NCBI RefSeq assembly: GCF_004798865.1
Contig: NW_025336347.1
Location: 20,521,430-20,585,429 of the forward strand
Reading direction: 5' to 3'
From: Varanus komodoensis
Lineage: Eukaryota; Chordata; Lepidosauria; Squamata; Varanidae
Length of the DNA: 64,000 nucleotides
A program made the translations under genes and the position numbers. The notes below the pieces were generated by a model that had not been told where the DNA came from, ran no database searches, and saw nothing but the letters and a program-made list of their open reading frames with translations. Within the stretch, counting starts at the first letter, position 1. Each line of letters starts with the position of its first letter. This document shows positions 11,000-22,639 of this stretch, piece after piece.

Positions 11000-12700
11000 T
11001 GGCTGAAGAATTGATAGACAAAGCCTTAACATACGTGAGAGAGAAAATACACTCCACTTGCGATGCGGCCACATATGCAGAAAGAACCACTATTATCACT
11101 GTTTGGTTTTAATAGTGACTTTATCTGATGTCCTCTTTTCCCACAAAAAGAAGCTATCATGCTACTTTCCTCGATGCATCAGGGGAGTCCCAAAGCTACG
11201 GGACAGTGCAATGGCCGTAGGAGGTTTGTGTGTAAGAGCACTGCACCAGCTCTTTGTGCAATTGGGTTGGCACAGATAATGGTCCCTCCTTTAGAAGACA
11301 GTTGCTCCATCAGACTTAGGAAGGACAAAAATGCCCCTCAGAGCAAACAACGCTAGTTTTCAAAAAGTATTTATGAGCTTGTTTCCCATTTGTGCCAGTG
11401 TGCATGGATGTTCTGCCTTTTTGAGTCAAAACCATTGTTTTTATTATCCTTATTTACAGTTAGAGAAATTTAATGTTTGAAGATGCAGAAATGCTGATGG
11501 CTACTCTGCATGCAAAATGGCAGAGTTATTCTGTATTCAGAGTAAACATGCCACCTTAAGCACTGTGTATTTTCTTAGCTCTGGGTGTTTTGGTTTTGTT
11601 AAACACATTTCACCTTTATGAAAACAAAACATGTTGCATTGTGGGGGACTTTTATATCCTAATTAATAAGAAATCACTTTGGGGTTCACTCCCCCAACCC
11701 CAAATACAACCTTTGTTGGGAGGGGTTGATGCTGGGTGAAAGTATATATGTTTAATTTTGTATTTATTAACTGACCTAATATCTAAACCTTGAACTGCAA
11801 GCTATTATACTATTTCCATTGTTAGATTTTTATATTGTAGAGTTTTGATATTTTATTACATTATTAGCTGTTTTAGGCTTCCTTTTGGAAATAAAAAGAA
11901 GCTACAAATAAACCATGATGATTTGGATGCTGCTAGAACAAAACTTTCTAATGATGGGACATTGGAAGGGAACAGCAATTTAAATATGCAGCTATCCAGG
12001 ATATGGTTGATCTCAGTGGAGAAACAAGAAAATGTCTCTAAGAGCAGAGTTATTACTGAATAAAATATGTCTTGCTATACTGTACTTATTTTGCCCTGTA
12101 GATCCAAACAGTCATTTTTATGCTTCCTACAGTCATCCAAAGAGCACCTGAAGCTCAGTCATACAACTCTACTATATAAACATGACTCTCTCTCAGGTTA
12201 GTTAGTTCAGCCAGAAGGCACCAAGTAAAAGATACTCAGTGCATAAGAATTCTATCAGTGTGTTTAAGTGTACTGGGATTATAGTCTTCATAAAGTTTTT
12301 CCTTTATCTTTTCCCACAAAAGCAGGGCTTTTTCTGGTATTAGCTACTTGCCGGAATGGAGTTTCAACACCTTTTCCTAGTTTTAAGATAAATATGTTCA
12401 TTATTATACTGCCTGGCCTTTGATCTTGCTTTAGAGTCTGGATTTAGTTAGTCCTAACAAACCAGGGTCTTCTAAATAGGACTTGCACCCGCAGCAAACC
12501 TCCTAGCAGCTAGAACCAAGGTCTTCCATCAAAATCTGGCTGCTTTATTTCACATGACACTGGGCATTCTTTTGTGATGAGACTGTGATAGTGGGTAATA
12601 TGCAAACAAAATATTTTTCATTCTCTGTGCTAAAAAGCCCCAGAAATTACATGAAGAAACTAAAACAGTGGAATCATATGTAATCCCAAAGGCATGTGCA
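11000..12700. other. Unassigned AT-rich DNA
   Basis: No gene recognised. A short open stretch at about 11880-12060 (including DDLDAARTKLSNDGTLEGNS) looks coding-like in composition. It could be another transposase relic but has no motif I can name. Confidence 0.4.
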
Positions 12701-12734
12701 TCTTCCTGTACTGAAAAAAAGATGTCTACATACA

Positions 12735-14520
12735 AATTTGCCCAGCTGTTGAACATCTGAACAAATAAACAGTCACTGCCAGAAGTATGATTGGTTATCT
12801 GCAAAACTAAGAAACTTGATTGCATTCAGTGTCAAATTTTGGAACACTTGCAGTTGAGAAGACAATAGGGAGGAAAATATCGAAACAGTAGATAAATTAT
12901 GAGATCTCTGCCTGTGCCAAAACAGAAGCACAGTAGTTGCTATCTTTAAGGAAAACAAATATTTGACCATTAAAATGTTCATGTTACAAAGCTGCTAAGT
13001 TAGCAAAAAAAGATCAGAAGGAAACTCTGGAGAAAGCATATATGAAATCCATCACTTGTGAAAATGATATCACAGGGTATTTTGCACAACATATAAAATG
13101 CCCAAACATAATCAGACTTCTAATCATTTTGAAGATGAAATTAACTTGCCACAATTGAAGGGTATCAACATGAATCATATATTTTATGATTTTTAATTTT
13201 AATTTATTGTGTATTTTATTAGATGTTGTAAGCCGCCCCGAGGCTTCGGCAAGGGGCGGCATAGAAATGTTTTACTAAATAAATAAATAAATAAATAAAA
13301 TATATAGTACTTTACTTGCTCCACAAATGGCTGCAGCAAGATTGTCAATCATACAGCTTGCAAAATGAGAATAACTTAATCAAAAGAATTCAAAAATCTA
13401 ATAGCAGAAATTCCTTAATGACTGATAAATCAACTACCATTAATTTAAAAATCTAAATTGATTTTGTATGTACAAGGTCTTGTTCAGACTGTGCAAAGAG
13501 TTCCCTCATAAATTTGTTTCCTGGCTTTATGGAATTAGATGATGTCACAGCAAGAGGAATTTGCAGCTCATTAGGCCAACTTCTCCATTCTTTAGGAATG
13601 ACAGAAGAGTATCTGAGTTAATATTTGGTTTTTGTTGCTTGTGATGGTCCAGCTGCGAAACTAGGAAATTGTTCTGGAGTTAAGAAATTGTTGCAAGATA
13701 TATTTCCCTCTGCTCTGGTATGGTACTGTGCCAACTGTACACTGGAAGTATCAGTGAGTGATGCTGTATATGCTATCTCTAACCACCCAGTTCAATTCTT
13801 CCATTGACAAATTGTGTTTTGTACCATGCTTCACTAAAAAAATAGTAGTGATTTTGTAGTAGAGTGTATAGATAAAGTGGCTAGAACTAAAATTATTAAC
13901 AGAAGATTATTAAATACAAGGTGGGGAGCTTCCAGTTTCAAATCAGTGTCTGTCATGGGGGAAAATTACGAAGCCTTGGTCCTTCATGTTGTGGAAAAGA
14001 CAAGACAAGAAAGGGAGATCCATGTTAGAGGTTTTAACAAAGAAAGCTAGCCTCAAGTCAAATTTCTGCTGGACTTACAACTGATATGTGATGCTCTCTA
14101 AGAATTTCTGGAACTGAGCCTAGATTTACAAGAAAAAGACCTGAACTTATACAAAGCCAGTAAAAAGATAGAAAATATTAATATTTGAAGACAGAAGGGA
14201 TGCTATGGAGCATATTATGAAAATACTATGTAACCATCAAAGGCATGACCTTCCACAGATTTTTTTTTAAATCGTCCATCCTGTCCAAAGTCTATGAAAA
14301 TCTGAAGGTATCATTGCAAAGAGACCAGTAGATAATGAAGCTGATTTTCCCAAATGGGCTCAAATACTTGATCCTAAGCAGTGACTATAAGAGGTAGATT
14401 CCATTTATCATTTGGTGAGAAAGAAATTTGAATGTTGTCCAAAGACTTTGAAGAAAGACCAATTATTTGTGGATTTTGAGATCTGGTTGAGAATAATTAT
14501 TGCCATTAAAAACATCACTT
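12735..14520 (+). pseudogene. Decayed hAT transposase gene, KIAA1586-like
   Basis: Successive plus-strand segments match the order of hAT transposases of the KIAA1586/ZMYM6-like group. First comes a zinc-binding start, WLVICKTKKLDCIQC (near 12790). Then come the RNase-H-like core SLMTDKSTTINLK (near 13412), an ELDDVTARGICSSLGQLL-like stretch (13530) and ACDGPAAKLGNCSGVKKLLQ (13643). IFPSALVWYCANCTLEVSVS (13707) and LLNTRWGASSFKS (13908) follow. The C-terminal FLLDLQLICDALKEFLELSL (from about 14061) is last. Several stops and frame changes are present, and an L2-type tail has inserted at 13180-13300, so it is dead. No terminal inverted repeats were found. Confidence 0.7.
13180..13300 (+). mobile_element. 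L2-type LINE/SINE 3' tail with GC hairpin
   Basis: An AT-rich run leads into GTTGTAAGCCGCCCCGAGGC and then TTCGGCAAGGGGCGGC, ending in (AAAT)n at 13276-13300. GCCGCCCC at 13232-13239 pairs perfectly with GGGGCGGC at 13253-13260. This is the usual 3' end of a squamate L2-like LINE or a SINE that borrows its tail. It splits the hAT fossil. Confidence 0.75.
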
Positions 14521-14529
14521 GCCATTATA

Positions 14530-15690
14530 TGCTTCATCTGATTGTAAACGTGGCTTTTCACAGATGAACCTCATTTTAACTCCATGTTTGTCTTTTGATA
14601 GAATACAGTCAGCCCTATTGTGGCAATTCTTGTTTAGTCTGTCATTTTGAAGAAACTTGGGCTTATTTCATAGAAGGTTGATGGTTTGTGGGAGTGTGTG
14701 GAGGCTTGTCTAATAAGTTGCTGTTCTAAAAGAAAACAAAGTCTTCTTTCTTTACTCTGCTACTAAATCATAATACAATAGGTCGTTCCCCATCCTACCC
14801 CATTTTCTTGCTGGCACTGAACAGCCTGTGAAATAGCTATCTTGCATAACAGGCTTTTGTAGGACTTTAGCTCTATGATCTGCCTATTCTAGCTCAGTTG
14901 TCTTTCTCCTCAACTGAGACAAGAGCCTTTTGGGTAACAAATGCCGTTAAAAAGAAATAATTGGGGACAATGTTTTTGTGCCAGAGTGTGGTTTACACAA
15001 GACTGCTGCTGCATTTCCTTTTGCAGACTTTTGGTCTCTCTTTCTACTTTATAAATCCCAGCTATTTCAAGCATCACATATTATGCTCAAAGTAACAAAT
15101 TCTGCTCTCCATAGTGACCTTTCCTCTCCCACTAACTGCTAAATTGTATTATTTCAAATGAATTTCTAGCAAACTAATTAGTGGTTGCTTCATGTTACAC
15201 TGATTGCAGGTTCCATGAATCACAATTCATTCTGAAAGGTGGCTATTGTATTTAATTTTCCTTCTACCTAAAAATATCCTTGGAATCCATGTGGAAATCT
15301 GAACAAGCTCTTGTGGCTTTCGGGGGACTAATTAAAATGAAGACACGAGCATTTTCAGACTCCTAAAAACTGGTGTGGGTGGCGGAGGAGGTAAAATGCT
15401 TGTACCATGATACAAGGTGATGGCTGATTTTTAAATGCGAACATAGCAACGCATTGCTTCTAAGGCTTGACCCCATATCCAGAGGATTTTGCCAGGATGC
15501 TTCCTCTTGTCAGGGCCTTGCTGTGTAATGACCCAGGATACAACTACCATTGGTCCGTGGGAATTTTCTGGGCAGATCTCTGCAGTGAGACTCACTCTGA
15601 AAAAGCTGTTAACGGTCCTGCTAGGAAACTTTACAGTAGTAAAGCAGTAAATTTACTGCTGGGCAACTTTATTTAATGAAAATAATGGGA
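14530..15690. other. Unassigned AT-rich DNA
   Basis: No gene, RNA or repeat family recognised. Short open frames are scattered and lack family features. Confidence 0.5.
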
Positions 15691-15744
15691 CTATAGAAGG
15701 AAACTGGAAGGTCCTCTCAAGTTTAATAGGCTGGTGACTGTATG

Positions 15745-15840
15745 CAACTCTCCATTGGTCTGCTGTGGAGGAGACTTGAAGGTCTCCTAGTAACCGCAAG
15801 GCTACTCAATTTGGTGTGAAAAGGCGAGTTTGTATTGGCT
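15745..15840. promoter_or_regulatory. CCAAT and X-box-like cluster, no gene assigned
   Basis: Two ATTGG (inverted CCAAT) motifs at about 15754 and 15834 flank GTCTCCTAGTAAC at 15782-15794. That sequence fits the RFX X-box pattern with a one-base spacer. The combination is promoter-like but no exon or CpG island accompanies it, so chance is possible. Confidence 0.25.
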
Positions 15841-15889
15841 GATAGTGGTAACTGGAGCACCCCTCAAAAGATCCAGTGCTCATAACCTT

Positions 15890-16162
15890 TTTATTTAAAC
15901 GCCATTTTAATTGTTAACAATATTTACTTATTTATCTGGCCAGGGCGACTTTTCTTTTCCTTTTTCTTTTCTTTTCTAACTTTTCTTTTCTAACTTCTTT
16001 TATATCGTTTATATTTTTTATTTATTTTATATTATTAATTTTAATTTTATATTGTTATTTTTGTATTGTATTGTATTTTATTGTGTTGTAAGCCGCCCCG
16101 AGGCTTCGGCAAGGGGCGGCATAGAAGTGTTCTAATAACAACAACAACAACAACAACAACCA
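15890..16162 (+). mobile_element. L2-type LINE/SINE 3' end with GC hairpin
   Basis: An AT-rich 3' UTR-like run ends in the same 42-base block found at 13225-13266, with the identical GCCGCCCC/GGGGCGGC stem (16092-16099, 16113-16120). An (AAC)n tail at 16136-16160 replaces the (AAAT)n of the other copy. The two copies share nothing outside the tail that I can see beyond T-richness. Confidence 0.7.
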
Positions 16163-16164
16163 GG

Positions 16165-17260
16165 TAGGCCTGTACTAACACCGCGCATGAGTTAAGAGTA
16201 TTATGAAGGCACCCTCCATAGTACCCTTTTATTCCAAGTACCTCATCCCACCCCTTGTCAAGTTCCTTGGGTTATTCAGGGACTAGGCTGAGATCTCACT
16301 CATCTCCATCCAAATTCAATTTTTGCAGCCAACTTCTGTTTGGCTCTAGGTCGAGTAGCAAGAAGCTTAGAGAACTGCTTCCCCCACCATCCCTGCTTAT
16401 TCAAAAGCCTTTATTTGAGATGTTTCTGTACAAAGTGTTCACAAACATTCCAGGGACAAGATTACCAGGGTGATTACCCTTATCTGAACTTGCCACTAAA
16501 AGCCAGGGTGTCTGTACTGATTCAGAGGCTCTATTTGTGACCAACCAGGAATTGAGACCTTCAGATTCACCTCCCCCTTACTCTTATTTAACCCTAAAAT
16601 TCAACTAAGCCTATTAAGTCTTGCATTTCTCACTCTGTGCCATTCAAACTCAAAGAAACAAACAGAATTTTGTGTCCCAAGCCCTTGCTTGTTCTTAATC
16701 TCAATATGCCACTTGCTCCACAAAGCACAGGGCAGAATCTATAGTATGTATGCTACCCCTCTGGACAGAATCCCTATATTCCACATACGGCACATTAATG
16801 TGCTCATGGGAATTTTGATGCTGATAGTGTTCATAAGCATACAGTGAGGCGGTAAATAAATTGACAAGAATGATGCATTGATTTTTTCTGCCTTCGTGGA
16901 ATAGAAAATTTGTTTTAAGATAAATAGGTTAAAACACTAGCATATACAATTGTAAATTTTGACATGATTGTTAAAGGGAAACAGGCTTTTAGCTTTCATT
17001 GCTGTTTTATCTTTGGTGTTTTGTCAATTTACTTTTTTATAATGTTTGTAAGAGTAATATAGTTAGTAATGTTAGTAATACAAGTAGAAGAAGCAGGTGA
17101 CTGATCTAAGATCTAACTAAACAAAAATGGGAAGGAATTAAGAACAGGGGGATCGTTTATAGTTACATGATGCACATTAAAGACAAAAAGAAAGGGGCAC
17201 ACAGAACGGAACACACAAATAATGTGAAAGAAGAGATCACGGAAAAAACACCACTTTACA
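16165..17260. other. Unassigned intergenic DNA
   Basis: No coding or repeat signature recognised; mildly AT-rich, short ORFs only. Confidence 0.5.
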
Positions 17261-17264
17261 GATT

Positions 17265-17518
17265 GAAACATTTATTTTATTTATTTTTATTTATTTTTCA
17301 ATTTATATCCTGCCTTTTTCCTTCAAGGGGCTCAAGGCAGCTTACATCATTCTCCTCCATCTTATCCCCACAACAACAACCCTGTGAGGTGGGTTGGGCT
17401 GAGAGTCTGTGACTGGCCCAAAGCCACCCAGTTGGCTCCACGGCTGAGCGGGGACCAGAACCCAGGTCATCTGAGTCCCAGTCCCAGGCTCTTAACCACT
17501 GCACCACGCTGGCTCTCC
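17265..17518 (-). repeat. tRNA-derived SINE (MIR/CORE-like)
   Basis: On the minus strand it begins GAGAGCCAGCGTGGTGCAGT with A-box-like GTGGTTAAGAGCC and a B-box region near GGGTTCTGGTCCCC. It continues GGCCAGTCACAGACTCTCAG and CACAGGGTTGTTGTTG, and ends in an L2-like tail with A/T repeats at 17270-17300. It is full length and closely related to the copy at 53557-53792. Confidence 0.85.
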
Positions 17519-17519
17519 A

Positions 17520-18050
17520 CATGGGGTGGGGGAAGGGATTCCACCTCTATGCGATTTTCCTTAGAGGTCCCTTTATACTACATATGAAACAACACCTACT
17601 GAGTTACTTTTGTTATGATCAAACAGCCTGGTGTATGAGATGGATATATCCAACACTATTGTTTAATAAAAGGAAGGGGCAATTGTTTTTTCTGTCTCGA
17701 TCACACTATGATAGCAATTATGAAGTATCAAAAACTAACTGCAAGGATGATTCGCAAAACACCTTTGACAATTTTAGCTTGACAATATCCAGGGCAGTAT
17801 CTTTAAATCTTGCTGACAAGCCACTGCCTCCTCCTCTGCTAATGTGTCCTGCCCTTAATCTTACAGATGTGGCGTTAACAGTGATTGCAGAGGGGAGGAC
17901 TTCTGAAAATGATTTCTCACTTAAACTCAAAGGAGTCCTTCCTCTTATTCCATACTCCAGAGGTAAGTATTGAAAAAGATAGTAAACATTAATGTGAGAG
18001 GTTGGAGGGCAGGCTTACACAAGCCAGGGAAATTCACATTTACACTGCCA
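17520..18050. other. Unassigned; one open frame of 150 codons
   Basis: A plus-strand open frame spans 17521-17973 but has no domain I recognise. It ends near a good splice donor, CCAGAG|GTAAGT, at about 17965. It could be an exon of an unrecognised transcript or chance. Confidence 0.25.
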
Positions 18051-18530
18051 GTGCCTTCACTTTCTTTGAACAGCATTCATCCTGTTCTGCAAAAAGCTGC
18101 AGAAATACTTCTCAAGTTAAATAACCAAGACTACCAACAGAGTGAGGCGATTCCTTCGTTTAGTACAATAGATGGGGAGAGCCCGCTCTATCAGAATCTC
18201 TCCAAAGTACAAACACACAAAGCAGATCCTTTTATACTTCGACTCATCTGCCACAGACCTCCCCAATTCCCTCACAGGCTGAGGTACTAGGGGGTTACAT
18301 TCTTTCCGCCTACTTCATATAAGTCCAGACAATGCCACTACATACATCACATGTGCATTATAATCAGCCTATTGTCTATTCAAGGTGTGTGGGTTAATAT
18401 TCATCCACCTATTGTGCCTGTGTGCTTATAACTACAAGTTCACTGCTCTCTGACTTCACCTTGCCCTACAACCCCCGTCCCACAAAAACTATTGGGGGTA
18501 TAAGATAGGAGGTAGCCCACTTTCTTTCAA
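18050..18530 (-). mobile_element. Possible solo LTR fossil
   Basis: On the minus strand a TATAAAAGG box lies near 18230. About 110-180 bases of GC-balanced leader-like sequence follow, and upstream sequence (about 18440-18500) looks promoter-like. This layout resembles the U3-R-U5 order of a retroviral LTR. No internal coding part was seen, and the ends and target repeats were not resolved. It is an old, incomplete copy if real. Confidence 0.25.
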
Positions 18531-18859
18531 CCCAATTAGCTTTTCATCTCCTCCATATTCCTTCAGATAATCACTCCATGACTCGATTAATGGCTTCTGT
18601 TTCTCAGTCACTGTGTTACTTTCTTCAATCCTTTACAGAAAACCTATTTCCTACACATTTTACTCCTCCAAATACTCCTCTGTATATTTAAATGAGCAGC
18701 AAATGCAGGGCAATTTGTCAGGTGCGTCTTAGAAAGCCATGCTAATCAAATACAACTCCTTTACATCCAAATGCCTACCACTTGCCCTAAATAAATATAT
18801 TTTTAAACAAGTTCGAAGTTTCGAAATTGAATGCTATTGTCTTCGAGCAGTCCAGCCTG

Positions 18860-19565
18860 AAAATATCCTGCGATATATTGTATTCCAAAGCGCGCACTCC
18901 GTGGCTCCATGTCCTGGGAGAGTTTGGCCTGATTTTTTTCCTGCAATTTTGTAAAGACGAACCTCTTACCATTTTAAATGGCTCGAGGTTCAAAGCTCCG
19001 CTTGGAAACTAGTCGGTCCTTTCAGAAAAGGTGGGAGAATTAAAACACATTAACAGAAATGAGCTTCCAACCCCAAACACCGAAAGAGCCCAGCCACAAA
19101 CCGCCCCCACGCCGGCCAAGCGCGGCTCCAAACAATCGCAGGCAGACTTTAAATGGACGGAGGGACAAAGCAGGAGGAGCCCCCGCAAAACGCGCCCCAG
19201 CCCAGCAGCACGGGAAAGCTTATAGCGATCAAAGAGAGGGACGCGTGGCAAGTCCGGGCAGAATCCGGGATTCAGAGTATGTGATCTCTAATTACCGATA
19301 ACTATGATCTACAGAACAGAAGTTAACCCAGACAGAAAAATGCGATTGGCAAGAAGGGGGAAAAGGCCCGCTCAGCCGCAGAAGGGCGGAGTCAGTTCTG
19401 ATCTTTCTTTCCCCCCTCTCCACGTGTTTGAATCTTCGCCTACTCATTGGCTATTCGGCGCCTTGCCCGGGCAGCTGGAAGAGCAAAGGGGCGGAGTCAG
19501 TCTTATTTGGATTACATCATGCCTGTAAGGATGCTCTGTGACGTCACGCATCACCACGGAGGGAA
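18860..19565. promoter_or_regulatory. CpG-rich promoter with CRE, CCAAT, GC boxes and E-box
   Basis: The segment holds CACGTG at 19421-19426, an inverted CCAAT (ATTGGC) at 19446, GC boxes at about 19384 and 19488, and a full palindromic CRE, TGACGTCA, at 19539-19546. The GC boxes sit in a repeated block, GGGCGGAGTCAGT. CpG-rich, possibly transcribed DNA lies at 18880-19270. Neither strand shows a recognisable coding exon, so the gene it serves is unknown. It could be the start of a non-coding RNA or of a gene whose exons lie far away. Confidence 0.55.
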
Positions 19566-19894
19566 ACAAACCTGGGTGGAGAGTGAATAGCTGGCCCTCG
19601 AATAGCTAGTAAGATTGCATAAGAGCGTTTCCCAAAGTGCACAAAATAGTCCCGTAGGACTCTTCATTGGGAAAGATGGGAAAGCAAGAGGCAGGGAGGG
19701 AAAAAAGTGTCTGATGCTGAAGTCATGGAGGCTGCCTCTCAGAGGCTATCAAGAGGCGAGATGGTTCCAGGTTAAGAACATGCCTTGCACTGATTTGCCC
19801 TTGGTCCTTCTGGCCCAGTATTGTTGGCATTGACTGTCAGTGGACTTCCAAGCTTGCAGGCAGACTTTTCCTGCCCGACCTGGAGGTGTCCGGG

Positions 19895-20018
19895 TGCAAA
19901 CAGGAGACTGTTTCCACAGGTTGCACTTTCCATCTTAAGGAAAGCTTGGCTTGAACTGCAAACAGGAGACTGTTTCCACAGGTTGCACTTTCCATCTTAA
20001 GGAAAGCTTGGCTTGAAC
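19895..20018. repeat. Perfect 62-bp tandem duplication
   Basis: A 62-base unit beginning TGCAAACAGGAGACTGTTTC occurs twice head to tail (19895-19956, 19957-20018) with no mismatch. Nothing similar was seen nearby. Identity points to a recent event or an assembly artefact. Confidence 0.95.
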
Positions 20019-20581
20019 TTCAGCCATTACCACCACCTGCACCCCTTGCTTTTTGTGGTTGCCCATGGAAGAGTTAAGGGGAGGTCAAAAGCTTGCATAG
20101 TATAATTATCTGGAACTCACCATGGTCTCTGTGCTGACAGCAGGAGGGGCCTGGGCTGTGTGTGAAGCCGCTACGATGACTGTGGGGTTTCTTCTTCTTT
20201 CCCCTAAGGTAGCCTTTTAAACCCTGTGCAAGGTCTTCCAGTTCTTTGCACAGCTTCTGAAAGCTTTCATAGCTTGCCAAAACTTACATGCCATAGTAAC
20301 TTGCTCATTTTTAAGGTACCAGAAGACTTTGTTGTTTTTGCTTTTACAAACTAATATAGCTACCCACAAGAAATATCACCTCTGTATATTCTTTCCCGTT
20401 GGCATTCTGGTTTTCTCAGGTTAGCACTGATAGCGGTTGGAGCTGGAGTCTGGGCTGTGAGCGGTGGCTTGGCAATCACTTTGTCATGATTCAGTCTCAG
20501 TTTAATGAATTGATTGTATTTAGTGTGGCATGAATTTAACTTGGTCTCAAGGTATTTCATATATGTCAGGGGGATGCTAGC

Positions 20582-21517
20582 GTGCAAAAGTTCCAGCCTT
20601 GCGACTCAGTTTCTAGTACTAGAATTCAGTTTGTGTCAGTTGTTCAGATACGCCTCGCTTTTGCCTTGGGGGAGGCTCAGGTGATCTTAGCAGCTTCCTG
20701 TGTTAAAATACCAGGAGACAAGAGGGGCAAGATCATGCCAGGATTGCCCCAATTGTGGGAGTTTTACAAGCAAACAAAGGATGCTGCGAGTGCCGGCCTT
20801 TCTGGCAGGTCTTGCTTCCACCTGCCCCTTCTCCTTGCAAAATCAAGTCATTGGTTACCATTGCAGCAAACGGGAAGGGGGCACGGAAGCAGCCTCGGAG
20901 GTCTGCGTGATTGCCTACGGCTTGTTGTGTGCACACATTCTGGCAAGCTTCAGGCGCACGCACAAGAAGCTGACCATTTTGGCTGGACTGACAGCTCATA
21001 TGCAGAGAATAAGAGTTGGCCTGTCCCAGCAGAGCTGACAGCTCAGGCTCTGATAACGAGAGAGTCGATTGTTGAAAAGGACTCGGCTCCAGCTGCAGTG
21101 CAAGGCCCTGCGTACCCTCCTGTGCCTGCTAGGGAAAAGATTAGTTCAAGGGCAGCTAAGGGGCTCAGTCAGTCCAGGAAGAGCGACAGCATCCTGAGTG
21201 AGGGGATTCAGAGAGGGGGAGTCTATCAAATGGGGAGCTCCGACCTCCTGAGGAGGTGGTCCTGATAGACTGTCCTCACAGTTGTAGGGTGGCCTGATTG
21301 GGATTCCCGAGGGAGGAGCACAGGCATGCCCAGTTCCACAGTGTTCCTCCCCACAGGGGCAGGAGGATTCATAAGCAAAGCTTTGGGTGAAGGGGGCCAG
21401 AGAGGGTTCAACATTTCGCTTTGTGTATGCTCAGGGACTTACATGTAAAATAAAGATGTTTGGCAGGAAGTGCTGGTGAGATTGTTACTGCTGGGAGAGA
21501 ACCCAGCTCACAACACT
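20582..21517 (+). mobile_element. Possible 3' part of a broken LTR retroelement
   Basis: A 227-codon open frame of unknown family (20582-21265) is followed at once by about 250 bases with LTR-like layout. That part starts near TGTCCTCACAG at 21269, has an AATAAAG signal near 21450 and ends near CTCACAACA at 21517. The family cannot be named, and no second LTR or protein domain was found. If real it is an incomplete fossil; the open frame might instead be chance. Confidence 0.25.
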
Positions 21518-21519
21518 GC

Positions 21520-22630
21520 TGATTTAGTGAACATGGATTTGGCTTGAAGAGACACAGATTTAAATTCCTCCTCGGCTATAAAGCATGCTGGCCGATACAG
21601 AGCCAGCTGCTGTATCTCACTCTAAGCGACCCTCACAGGAGGGAGGTTGGATGATGAATGAATTCAGGTATCTCTGTGGCAAGGCATATGTTTTGTACAC
21701 AGGAAGTCCTTGGTCTATTCCTTGGCATCTCCCTGGAAGGTCAGAAAAACTCCTTCCTGAAAGCTGCTGCAAGTCAGTATCAACAGAATGGGCAGCTACT
21801 TGCATCATGACCAGGCAAAGCCCATCAGTGCTCAGCCATGGAACTTCTTCAGTATGAAATCTCAGCTCTGCATCATGTGAGCTTTGAACATGTTCCAAGT
21901 GCATCTCTTCACTATATTACTATAGTCAGCTGTGTCCCTTGATCTAGCTGAAAGAGCTTCCAGGCAAATTTAAGTACCAGCACATCTTCTTTAATTGCCC
22001 GTGGTTTTAATTCCCCATACTCTGCTACTCAGATCAGGAGGTGGGTGTAACCTGCATTATGGTTTCTAAGAACGAAGCAGGGATTACAGACGGCCAGCTG
22101 AAATGAGGTCTTCCCAGTAGCCCATTTGACATCCTACTTGCTTGCTGCACAAACATTCATTTTTTTAAAAACCCATTTTTATATCCATGTTCCAGGTCAC
22201 TTGACCCCGATATGAGAATGAAATGTGGTACACGCATTCAGGACATTATTCTATATTTCAAGCTTGAATGTTTGCTTGATGTTTCACCCCCATCTGTTTT
22301 CAAAGAAGGGGAAGTACAATATATACAGTACTTACTCTTTGATATGTGACAAATAAAATAAATTTGCTTTGAAGATTGAGATCTCTGAATTAAATTCTGG
22401 TGTCTGTATATGGATCAAACTTGACTCTTGCACCTGTTTGCAAGGCAGAAATGTAAAGTGTAACATCATGGGATAGCTTTCCTTGGGTACTTGAAAGGTC
22501 TTGGCATTCAGTAGGTTTATCTACTACATAATTATCTATTCAAAGTGCAAATCCTATCACTGCAGTCATTTCCAAGGAGAGGCAGAAAGATACAAATCTG
22601 AAGCATGGCCTCTCAACACTGCTTGGCTGC
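21520..22630. other. Unassigned intergenic DNA
   Basis: A segment at about 21540-21660 loosely resembles a tRNA-derived SINE. The rest shows nothing recognisable. Confidence 0.4.
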
Positions 22631-22639
22631 TTATTTCAG

